Positions 12,095 through 21,597 of a DNA stretch of 64,000 nucleotides are shown here, in pieces. The first letter of the stretch is position 1. The number at the start of each line of letters is the position of its first letter. The stretch is taken from contig CM067062.1 in NCBI GenBank assembly GCA_033980235.1, forward strand, positions 16,373,301 through 16,437,300, given 5' to 3'. Both the position numbers and the translations under genes were made by a program. Source of the DNA: Diadema setosum (lineage: Eukaryota > Echinodermata > Echinoidea > Diadematoida > Diadematidae). A model generated the notes under the pieces. It was given only the letters and a program-made list of their open reading frames with translations, made no database searches and was not told where the DNA came from.

Positions 12095-14823
12095 TCATTG
12101 CACGACTGATCCTTTGTAAGTCAAGGCAATGTCCAGCAACTCTTTACCCAGAGTCTCTCTGGCCCCTCCTGGCAAAAATTCAGGCGTAAGTTCCCGCAGC
12201 GTGACAGCTATCCGTCGCGATGTAATGGCTTCTCTAGGAATCGCGTGCTGCCACTTGTATCTTGCATCCGCACTCAGCACAAGTAGGCTCCTTCGTGGCA
12301 TTGGTATCAAGAGCTCATCGACGGTATATGTCCGGGAAGAGAATGTCTCGCTTTGATGCGTCTCACCATTTGAGTTTGCGCAAGAGTCTTCATATTCATC
12401 GGCAATGCACGGCAGTTCAGCTTCATGACCATTTTCTGCCCCTTGGGCAACCCGTTTCAGCAGCAGCAATGTGTCAGAGAGCAGGTTGATTGTCACAAGC
12501 CTGTCGCCCCACAGCCAGAAATCGTCGAAGTGGAGGTCAATGGCTGAGCCCCTATCTGGCCTGTAATCCAAGTGGCACTGCTCCACAGGGACAAAGTCCT
12601 GCAGCGATTCCAGCTCAGCCATGCGAGCCACCAGCGGCTCACTGAAGTACGGAAGCCCTGTGAAGCCACCCATTTTGACCTTCTTCCTCTTGAAGTTTGG
12701 CTTTGGTCCATAATCCTGCCAAGAGAAATGATGCATACAGTACATAGGCAGTAAATGCAAAGGTGACCGAGAAATCATCGGTTTTTCCTGAAGAATGACA
12801 AACTCGTAATTCTTCTGGCATAAACACATTCTTGATTTTTAGCTATGTGTGCCCCCATTTGCAACTATTCCATTTGCTTGCATGCAATTGTTAAAGGGCA
12901 TTGTTTCATTGAAATATCCCACACAGCAAGCAGATGTCATAAAAATAAATCTTGAATAGCCTATAGAGACTAAAAACACATATGAAAAGGGAATAGATTT
13001 CAACAAATGTCTGATAAATATGGAATAGTGGAAAAAGGTTTCTCTGAGATATGTACACAGAGAAAACCTTTTAACCCTCTGTGGACCATCGTCAAAAAAA
13101 TGCCATCAAGAGGTACTCACAGGGTTCAACAGATTACATTATAATCTTCTCTTTTTTTTCGTACGCCAGTTAGGGACCATACTTATGGCATATTCAACAC
13201 AAAATTCTCCATGAAGGAATGATATGTGAGTCTTTCTCCTTGCTCCCCTTCCCCATGCCCCATCCCATTCCAAGGGCAAAAGAACAGCAGCTCCTCGACA
13301 AAGAGTCTATCTCTACCTGCTTGTGTCTCCCAGACTGAGAGGGCTTCCAGGGACTCTCGTCAATTATGTGCACCATCTTCAGCTCCTCCTCTTCACTTAT
13401 GAAATCTGGTATCACAAGGATGCCTGGGAGAACAAATCCTTTTTTGTCATGGGCAACCGGGCAACCTGAAGAGGATACTCGGGCACCTGGTCCATGATGA
13501 GGTGGCTGCACCTTCCCGCACAGATAGCAGTATCTCCACAGGGCCTGAATGAGAAGCAATTCAAATTGTATATCAAGGACAGACAGGGTGGGGCTGATTT
13601 AGACCAAACCTCTTCCAATCATATTATATTTTTTCTGTCAGTTGCTGTGTGAAGAACATGAAAAAGACCTCGGTAATCAATCCTCGGTCCACTCTTTTTT
13701 CAATACATACAATATCTCGCCTGACTGTGCATATGAGGGAACTATCAAAATAATCATATGCCAATTACACAACCCTTACTATACAGGATTTGAAGAAAGT
13801 GATGTACATGTAACAGAAATTGATAAAAACTTGAATATTGTACTGGACATTGTGACAAGTGACCATGGCGGAAAATAAGATTCATTTTGCCCTGAGCAGC
13901 GAAAGTGTCATGATGTTGGGTTCTCGTGCCACACTCTGGCTTATCTATTCATTCACTTTTCTTTCTTTTGAACATTGTATATGGCATTTGTTTACGTTAA
14001 AACTAAAAACTTTGATAATGGAACATATATCAATAATCAGCCTGCAGTGTTGCACATAACATAAGTTGTAGTTCACTGTTCACAAAATGCTGTTCACAAA
14101 ACAAATTAAAAGAGCTGGAATTTCAAATTCTCAATTCATCACACCCTCAATGATGTAAGTATGTACATCCATTAGGTGTAACTACGAGTAATACGCATAT
14201 AATTCCCACCTACAGGCACTCCCATTACAAAGAACACGGTTATAACAAAATTACGGTTACAACGAAGTAAAAATTCAGGCTGCAACATTATCTGCTCTAT
14301 GTATTTTTATTATTTGTTTGGGTATAACAAAATTTTGATATAACGAAAGATAAGTGCCAGTCTGGCCAGTCTCAAGGACTTCGTTGTAATGGGAGTCCAC
14401 TGTACTGCATGAATATTGCTATACCATGGGGGGGGGGGGGGGGGGGAAGGGGTGTTGAATATAGGGGACAATAAAACATGATACAGTTCACTCCAATAAT
14501 AACAAACATGGTCATAACAAAATTCTCAGAACAGCAAAGTAAAAATTCAGGTCCCAAATGATTAACTACATAATCTTTATATACTCTACTGTTCTGCTAC
14601 AACATTTCAATATAACAAAAGAAAACTGCTGGTCCTAAGGATTTCTTGATGACAAAAATTATGCAAATTGCAAGCAGCAGGTAGTGGAAAACAAAGTTTG
14701 GTTCAATACCTCCAGGTTAAAAGAGGTAGCAGGAGGTGCCGCCGAGGTCCCCTGTCGCTCGCAAGCGAGGCAACTCCGTATGCCCTTGCACCCACAGGGG
14801 CGGGGCTGGTGTAATCCCTCCAT
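12095..14823 (-). CDS. ALKBH4: ALKBH4, AlkB-family 2-oxoglutarate/Fe(II) dioxygenase
   Basis: Three coding exons on the minus strand: 14823-14710 (residues 1-38), 13544-13317 (39-114) and 12715-12095 (115-320). All junctions are phase 0 with GT/AG ends, giving 320 residues against about 302 in human. The N-terminus carries the family-specific cysteine cluster CGCKGIRSCLACE. Exon 2 contains WKPSQSGRHKQ. Exon 3 has DYGPKPNFKRKKVK, then the double-stranded beta-helix: iron ligands H176 and D178 in LHFDD, distal H271 in KWQHAI, and the 2-oxoglutarate-binding arginine at R281/R282 in SRRIAVTLRE. ALKBH4 is reported to demethylate monomethyl-lysine 84 of actin and support actomyosin function; nucleic-acid demethylation has also been proposed. 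A variable acidic insert at residues ~205-240 accounts for some extra length. The ATG was chosen because it precedes the cysteine motif by nine residues, similar to orthologues; the frame stays open upstream. Confidence 0.93.
14213..14402. mobile_element. Small pogo-like MITE in ALKBH4 intron 1
   Basis: The right end, CTTCGTTGTAATGGGAGTCC followed by ACTG and TA, mirrors the left end CAGGCACTCCCATTACAAAG preceded by TA. The interior is rich in the word TATAACAAAATT. At 190 bp it is non-coding, and the left terminus is slightly eroded. Confidence 0.65.
14428..14446. repeat. Poly-G tract
   Basis: A run of 19 G residues immediately after the MITE that ends at 14402, within ALKBH4 intron 1. Confidence 0.9.
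14484..14655. mobile_element. Second, diverged copy of the ATAACAAAATT MITE
   Basis: It begins CAGTTCACTCCAATAATAAC after TA, then runs through GTCATAACAAAATTC and AAGTAAAAATTCAGG, matching the neighbouring element at 14213-14402 in order. The 3' terminus is too eroded to place exactly. Confidence 0.5.
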
Positions 14824-15408
14824 TACCAGAGGCCTCGAAGCTTGGCTTGGTCCTGTGGGAATGTGAGCAAAGATGCACTGCATGCAAGTCACCTTTTCCT
14901 GAAATGACATACGTTGTACAGAGTAATTGTTGATTGCCAAGTCCTTTTTTTCCCCAAAAAATCTATGACTAAAATGATTACAGTTGCACAAATCACCAAG
15001 GTAAATGATATCTTGAGAGTGACAACTCAGCCCTGCTGAGAAGAATTCTGCAAGAATGCTGCTAAATACACCCCAATAGCATGACAAGTGCGTCTGATAC
15101 AGTATTACTCCCGCCTGTGGCATGATAACCAAGGTACAGTACCGGGGGGTACCAAGAAACCGGCAACATTCAAAATGCAAAGTTTAACCCATTAAGGACG
15201 AGCTGACTTTGCTACAACACGCATTTCCTATAGACACTTGCCCGAGTATACCAGGGACTCATACTCAACAGGTTATATCAACAGACCAAGTCTACAGATA
15301 ACCGGCGTACACTGTGGTGTCTGTATTTCAGGTGCAGCTGCCTCCTAGACAACTCTATAGTACATGAAGACATACATGGTACATTGTAGTTGGTATTCAA
15401 TTAGAGTC
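14824..15408. other. 5' flank of ALKBH4
   Basis: This should contain the ALKBH4 promoter and 5' UTR. The minus-strand frame remains open to about 15180, so transcript data are needed to fix the start. No TATA box or other regulatory element was assigned. Confidence 0.35.
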
Positions 15409-16361
15409 CTGTAAAAGTGGATATTTTCGCGCGACTAATTTTTTTGTGCTTGGCCGGATGAGAAGAGTTTCGCGCATTTTTCATTTCGCAGAATTAAGTC
15501 ATCACACACAGGAACATATGTGACCCGCTACAACAAAATGATCCTAAAGTCGGGCGAGGTCGATTATTTGAAAATTGCATGATATAATTCCCTAATCTTT
15601 CTGCTTTAAATTGATATATAACATATTTTATAAAAACAATCGGCTGCGGAGATATCGATGTTTAAAAGAGAGCATGTCGAGACGTCTGGAAAATCACTGT
15701 TTCGAGAAAAGCGGCCTAAAAGTCTTCCTTTTGACGCAAGTCAGTTTTCACCTCTGGACAATAGAAGGTAAGGCCTAGCAACCCCCGAAGAGTTCATTCA
15801 AGCATATCAGCGTCGGCGGTCTCCTCACCAACCAATCAGTGACCATGGATGTGAGAAGCGGCTGAGCATAGCGCACCCCGCCCGTACGCACCAGTCGACT
15901 GGGCAGTGTGCGAGCTTCACGCTTCGGTTAGCAACAAGCAGCAAACTGACCAATGAGATCACTCTGGTCGTTGTTAGGGGCGGAACCTATCTGTGGCGCT
16001 CAATCCAAATTTTCGAACCAGTTTCTGCTTCGTTGAAACGCCAAAAAGCATGACTCAGAAAAACGCTACTTTTTGGTCTTTCCTTTGATCATTTTGCTTC
16101 AAAATTTCGACAGATGATAGAAGACATGTTAGAATCCAATAATGTAGCAAAATCAGAAAATCCTAAGTTTTGACCAATTTTAATGCTCTGACTTCAAACT
16201 CGATTTTCACGGCTTCGACCGTGCGCGACTTTAGGACCTTTTTGTTGCAGCGGGTCACATATGGCAAGCAAAAATATTTGCGTGCTTTTATTTTCGCGCT
16301 AGTTTGTGGTTGCGCGAAATGCGTGAAAATTTCAATACCACGAAAATTTCCACTTTTACAG
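15409..16361. mobile_element. Outer MITE, split by a nested element
   Basis: The left end CTGTAAAAGTGGATATTTTC pairs with the right end GAAAATTTCCACTTTTACAG. With the insert at 15519-16259 removed the element is about 210 bp. That matches the size and TTTTCGCG-rich interior of the MITE at 2203-2408, so both probably belong to one family. Confidence 0.7.
15519..16259. mobile_element. Inner nested inverted-repeat element
   Basis: The left end TGTGACCCGCTACAACAAAA continues with ATGATCCTAAAGTCG. The right end is its near complement (CGACTTTAGGACC, then TTTTTGTTGCAGCGGGTCAC and A). TA occurs on both flanks; the flanks also allow an ATAT reading. At 741 bp no transposase was recognised. It sits inside the outer MITE, so it inserted later. 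Confidence 0.75.
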
Positions 16362-16477
16362 TAGATATGATCAATATCTCTGCCTTCACAATTTCAGGCA
16401 GCTTGTCCCTTATTAAACATCCACTTAGCCCAGGGCAGGCCTCTTCCAACTACAGACTACCAGCTCCTCCTGGCATG

Positions 16478-16984
16478 TAACTATACACAGCCCAGTCGCT
16501 GTACATGGTACGTCGCGACAGGGCTGTACGCGCGACCACCAACCACTAGGAGAGCGACGTAATCGTATTACGATAGCTTTGAATTTTGATACTTAACATC
16601 ATTTTTGTCACCTAAAACTCAACGAGTATACTTTTCAATATTTACTCTACATCTGATGCTATCAGTATTCAAATGTACGCAATGAAACTTACCGAAATTG
16701 ATCATCATATCCAGCATGTCCACACGGTACACAATCTTTCACGCCAGGCCTAACTATACACAGCCCAGTCGCTGTACATTGCGTACATTTGAATACTGAT
16801 AGCATCAGATGTAGAGTAAATATTGAAAAGTATACTCGTTAGTTTTAGGTGACAAAAATGATGTTAAGTATCAAAATTCAAAGCTATCGTAATACGATTA
16901 CGTCGCTCTCCTAGTGGTTGGTGGTCGCGCGCGTACAGCCCTGTCGCGACGTACCATGTACAGCGACTGGGCTGTGTATAGTTA
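16478..16984. mobile_element. Foldback element with 9-bp target duplication
   Basis: Two arms of about 207 bp (16478-16684 and 16777-16984) are almost perfect reverse complements, differing only by a 1-base and a 2-base indel. They start TAACTATACACAGCCCAGTC. The 9-bp target duplication CCTGGCATG flanks the element at 16469-16477 and 16985-16993. The ~90-bp loop holds a third copy of the terminal 28 bases (16751-16778) in the left-end orientation. Nine-base duplications are typical of Mutator-like and Foldback elements. No coding capacity was seen. Confidence 0.9.
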
Positions 16985-16993
16985 CCTGGCATG

Positions 16994-17404
16994 ACTGCTG
17001 CAGTGTGTGAACATGTGTGATTACTGTCCCTGTGCCCCTGGTGACTGTGTTGTGAGAAATTTTGTGGCGTTTCATGACCTGGTGGCTCTCCAGCACAAAG
17101 CGGAAAGGACTAACGTTACAAACACTACAGCTCTCTATGTTCACTCACAACTGCAGATGTGGAAGACCAGTTTGTATACACAGCAGTTATGTGTAGAAAA
17201 CAGAATGTATCAGAACTAAGGAACGTCCTAGACTATGCTCACAATACTTAAGTCCAATAATCGGAGATAATAGATGCTCTATTCCTCTAATCTAACTTTA
17301 AACCGTTTACATAGACATGCATGAATGTCATGATACCACATGACTTGTCATGAGCTGCCTTTTTGTACCAGTGAGTAAAAACAAACTCCAGACCTAGGTA
17401 CCTA

Positions 17405-17445
<41 letters not shown>

Positions 17446-19400
17446 CACCAAAAGTTCAACCTCCACGGCCGTGACACAGGTTTCTTAATTTCTAATAGCA
17501 TGTAAGACAGCGTTGCCGTTCATTATGGTCGAATGATGGGTAGCATGCATTTTTTTTTTTTTTAGGTCACAAAAACACGCATACAGCATAGGCCTACAAA
17601 TATCTCTACGTGTGGGACTGTTGTATCGGGCAGTAATGTTTAGCTCTACTGTCGGAATATGGTCAGTTGACTGAATTTGCTGATCTCCCACACTTATGTT
17701 TGCATTGATATGAAGGCATGCCAAGTCACAAAATACGGCAAATACAGCTGTATTACCATGAGTTTCTACCTCTACCGAAGATCTGTAGACAGGCGCAGAC
17801 AGAGAGAAGGGCCAGCTGGATTTGTACCTCCACGGGCCACATACACATCAGACTGGCGTGTAGGCATGCACACCGCGCGCCGCTTGATGATGGGGTCCGT
17901 ACGTGATCATGGTGAAGCCAGACGCAGTCTCCGCGGAACATATCAGTCAGACCGCAACGTCCTGAAAAGCCTTCGCATTTATCGTACGCGTATGCATGGA
18001 CCTCGCGGACATGAATACGTAATGAGCTGGGAGACCACATTTTTAGAGTGTCTGTAAGTCTAAACGACATTATTAATCTTCATGATTTATATATCGATAA
18101 AAAGCTGAAGAGTTGTACTCTGATGAAATTCGACCACTTGAAAGGTGATGACATATAAGATATACTGAAGAAGGAAATTATAAAACACAAAATTTGCATA
18201 TTTTTCATTCTTCTTAAGGGGTACACTAGACCGACGAAATTAAGGTGGACCAAAATGGAAGAGGTATAAAATGAAAGAGGAAATATCATTCTATGAAAAC
18301 ATAATGACTTTATGTGGACTGATCCTATGAACGGGTCAGGTTGGCGAATAAATCATTGCGTTGTACAGTTAATTTTTGACGAGATTTCAGTTTGCCGCGA
18401 ATACGCGTTTCTGATTGGTTAATTCCCTCTGAGTGGAGAGTTGAACGCACCTCGCGGAATGACAGTAAACGTGTACTCTACATAACAGTAATACACTGTG
18501 TGTAGATGACAGTGTAGGACCCTATGGTGTGTGTGAGTGCGCGCGCACAATGTGTGTATACGCGCTCAGGTTCAGGCAACTGCAGCTGGTGTAAGATCTC
18601 CACGTAAACAACAAGAACAACACTCCACTCTGATCGACGGCTCAACTTTGGCTTGAACTTTTTTTTTTTGCCGGCACAACTAGATAAAAGTAGAGTGCAT
18701 TAATAAGTAGCATACAAATCAATAATACAAGATCTAGCACTGTGTTTGCACACATGAGTTCTTTGGGGCTCTCTTTTTGGTATTAGAATAATTATTCCTT
18801 ATTAATCCACTGTATACATCGCTGAGTAATTTATCTAATGATACCCTGGGAGCGCATGTATCTCAAATTGCCACACTATGATTTTTACTCGACGAGACTT
18901 TCAATTTTTATTGTTTTCTAAGCGAGGGACCAATTCAGTTCTTAGTGTGCTGTTATAACAGGTATATCTAAAACGTTGACTATCATTCATGTGGTGATTC
19001 AACCTATGAACGGGTCGGGTTGGCAATAAATAGAAAGCCTTGTTCTAATTTGTCTCAGGGTCGTTTGGAAAATATCGATATAATGCAGGGATATGAATAA
19101 TGATATCATAAGCTCATTCTGTATAATGTAAGCATTAAAAGGTGTGATTTATTTGAAATATTCACAAACCATGTCAATTGGTCACGGATAGTAGATCTTC
19201 ATGTCGCCAATAACTGAATCTCGTAGACCATTCACTTTGTCTCTGAATTATCTCGCAAAATCTCGGGTGCTGAGAAGGACATGCGCAAAAACCTGCGCGT
19301 ACGATAAATTTTTGATTTGAGCTCATTAACAGCAGCGTTGCGGTCTGACTGATATCCCCGACGACCAGATACAGACCGATCTTTCGGTCAAACAATGACA
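16994..19400. other. Intergenic region, no gene recognised
   Basis: It contains a 34-base poly-A run at 17408-17441, possibly the tail of a retroposed sequence, and a moderately CpG-rich stretch near 17800-18050 with a 126-codon open frame that I do not recognise. A pair of ~30-bp direct repeats (CCTATGAACGGGTCRGGTTG...) lies at 18324-18353 and 19003-19031. Confidence 0.4.
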
Positions 19401-19619
19401 GTAGGTGTAGGTAGATGTGAAAGACTTTTTTTGTCAGGATAAGATAATATGTTGCCATGGTATCAGCTATTTTTCGTGAAAATTTCATAAAATGTGGATC
19501 TAACTACTCAGTTTTAAAGCAATTCAGTTGAATCTTGGCACATGTGATCAATGTCAAGTGTAGTTGTGCAAGCGACCTTTTTCTTGAGTGGTAAGAAATT
19601 AGTGAGTTGACATGGCAAC

Positions 19620-19804
19620 TGTTATGTCATGTACTAATTGACATATACTCGGATGTACATCAAATTGTAATACTGAGTGGAGAGGCTCAGAGACACTCAT
19701 AGGCACAGAGCTACGTCAAGTATTGCTCCTAAATAAATGTCTCGTAACTGCTGAATCACGCCTGTCAAGGAATTATTCTTTGTGTCAAGGATGACAACAT
19801 AACA
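19620..19804 (+). repeat. 5' LTR
   Basis: 185 bp, beginning TGTTATG and ending CATAACA, a 7-bp terminal inverted repeat in the TG...CA form. It carries AATAAA at 19732-19737. The sequence reads identical to the 3' LTR. Confidence 0.95.
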
Positions 19805-21597
19805 TGGTGGCAGCGGTGGGATCACAGTTTCATCAAAAAGGATGGAATAAGAGAAAAGGGACTCACGGTAACAAAGCTGTCCACCCACTTGAAATGACAA
19901 GTGATGATGAACATGCAACAAGTGAATTCAACTCACTAAAACTTGAGACTTTGACGTTTAACAGGGACCTGTTATTCGACAGCCTAACTGCTGATGTACG
20001 CGATGAGGTATTTGCCACACTAGCCGTAGACATTCCGAATAGACGAGGAGATCACACTCTCAAAGTGAAAGTTGATACAGGAGCACAGGGTAACATACTG
20101 CCTACCCGCATCTTCAAGCAGATTCATCCAGAATGGACTGATGGGGATGATACCGCACGGGAACCTCTGATCTCCAGGAGCAGCACACGACTCGTAGCGT
20201 ACAATGGTGCAGAGATTCCCCAGCACGGGACAGTGAACCTATCGTGTAGATACAAGAATGGGCAGTGGCACAAAACTACATTCTTTGTGGTTGATACTAC
20301 CGGACCAGCACTCCTTGGTCTACCCAGTTCAAGGGAGATGGAACTGGTAACACTAAACTGCGCTGTGCAGGCATCAACACAGGCACCTGTAAGGAATACC
20401 AAGGACCTACAGACAAGGTATCCAGACAGGTTTGAAGGCATCGGCAAATTCCCTGGTGAATTTCACATTGATCTAAAAGATGATGCACAGCCGGTCATTC
20501 ACTCCCCAAGAAGACTCCCCATCCACTTGAAGGAGGAACTCCAAGGAGAACTCAACAGGATGGAGGAACTTGGAGTTATCAGAAAAGTCACAGAGCCTAC
20601 TGATTGGGTATCCTCAATAGCCCTGAGCCGTAAATCCAACGGAAAGCTTCGTGTTTGTCTTGACCCCAAGGACTTAAACAGGGCATGCAGAAGGACCCAT
20701 CACAAGACACCTACACTTGAAGAGATCACCTTCAAGATGAGCGGAGCAAAGGTCTTCAGCAAACTTGACGCCCGTCATGGGTACTGGAGTATCGTCCTGG
20801 ACAATGAATCCAGTCTCCTAACCACATTCAACTCTCCGCTTGGACGATACTGTTTCAAGAGACTTCCCTTCGGGCTAAATGTGTCGCAAGATATATTCCA
20901 GGCAAAGATGGACGTGATCTTGGAAGGATGTCCTGGTGTCATAGGAATCGCCGACGACATTGTAGTCTTTGGCTCCTCCGAAGTGGAGCACGACAACAAC
21001 CTGCATAGACTCATGCAGAGAGCACGTGAATACGGACTAGTGTTCAACCTAGACAAGTGTGACATCAAGATCGCCTCTGTCAAGTTCTTTGGGTGCTACT
21101 ATGATGCAAATGGCATCCACCCTGATCCTGAGAAAGTGGCCAGCATCAAGGCACTGTCTCCCCCTCAGAATGTGAAGGAGCTACAGCAATTCCTCGGAAT
21201 GGTACAGTACCTTTCACCATTCTTTCCCCACTTAGCTGATCTGACAGCAGACCTCCGGGATCTCACCCGCAAAGACAGAGAATGGCAGTGGTCAAGTTCG
21301 CACCAGATGGCCTTCGAGACTCTCAAGAAGAAAGTTGAAGAGCTTACAACTCTGACATACTTCGACCCATTGAAGCCGACAGTCATCCAAGTAGACGCAT
21401 CACAGAAGGGCCTAGGAGCCGCCCTCCTTCAGGACAACAATCCTGTTGCCTTCGCGAGCAAAGCATTGTCCCCTACCGAGCAACGGTATGCCAACATTGA
21501 ACGTGAACTACTAGCAGTAGTCTTTGGATGCACACGTTTCCACACATATGTGTTTGGATCTAGGTTTACTGTCGAGTCAGATCATAAACCTTTATAG
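19804..21597 (+). CDS. pol: Retroelement pol, first part: protease, reverse transcriptase, RNase H (stops at TAG)
   Basis: Open frame of 597 codons. The nominal ATG overlaps the last LTR base and the primer site, so it is probably not a natural start; gag should precede it. Aspartic protease: D91-T92-G93 in KVDTGAQGNILP. Reverse transcriptase: about residues 215-410, with LRVCLDPKDLN, FSKLDARHGYW, LPFGLNVSQDIFQ and the catalytic IADD box at 382-385 in place of the commoner YxDD. RNase H begins near residue 520 with VDAS, then IERELLAVV and VESDHK, before TAG at 21595-21597. The same frame continues beyond the stop, so this reads as a nonsense mutation. The protein style resembles the K02A2.6-like/Mag group; clade placement needs a tree. 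Confidence 0.93.
   Translation: MVAAVGSQFHQKGWNKRKGTHGNKAVHPLEMTSDDEHATSEFNSLKLETLTFNRDLLFDSLTADVRDEVFATLAVDIPNRRGDHTLKVKVDTGAQGNILPTRIFKQIHPEWTDGDDTAREPLISRSSTRLVAYNGAEIPQHGTVNLSCRYKNGQWHKTTFFVVDTTGPALLGLPSSREMELVTLNCAVQASTQAPVRNTKDLQTRYPDRFEGIGKFPGEFHIDLKDDAQPVIHSPRRLPIHLKEELQGELNRMEELGVIRKVTEPTDWVSSIALSRKSNGKLRVCLDPKDLNRACRRTHHKTPTLEEITFKMSGAKVFSKLDARHGYWSIVLDNESSLLTTFNSPLGRYCFKRLPFGLNVSQDIFQAKMDVILEGCPGVIGIADDIVVFGSSEVEHDNNLHRLMQRAREYGLVFNLDKCDIKIASVKFFGCYYDANGIHPDPEKVASIKALSPPQNVKELQQFLGMVQYLSPFFPHLADLTADLRDLTRKDREWQWSSSHQMAFETLKKKVEELTTLTYFDPLKPTVIQVDASQKGLGAALLQDNNPVAFASKALSPTEQRYANIERELLAVVFGCTRFHTYVFGSRFTVESDHKPL
19805..19822 (+). promoter_or_regulatory. Primer binding site, complementary to tRNA-Leu
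   Basis: TGGTGGCAGCGGTGGGAT directly abuts the LTR. Its complement, ending CGCTGCCACCA, matches the 3' end of animal tRNA-Leu of the AAG/TAG anticodon type, including the added CCA, over 18 bases. This is where minus-strand DNA synthesis would be primed. Confidence 0.9.

Noticed and set aside
17677..18057. 126-codon open frame, arginine-rich
   Set aside because: No recognisable domain or splice context; the opposite strand is also open, consistent with a chance frame in a CpG-richer stretch.
21595..21597. TAG in pol as a programmed readthrough site
   Set aside because: Readthrough in retroelements occurs at the gag-pol junction; this stop is inside RNase H, so a nonsense mutation is the simpler reading.
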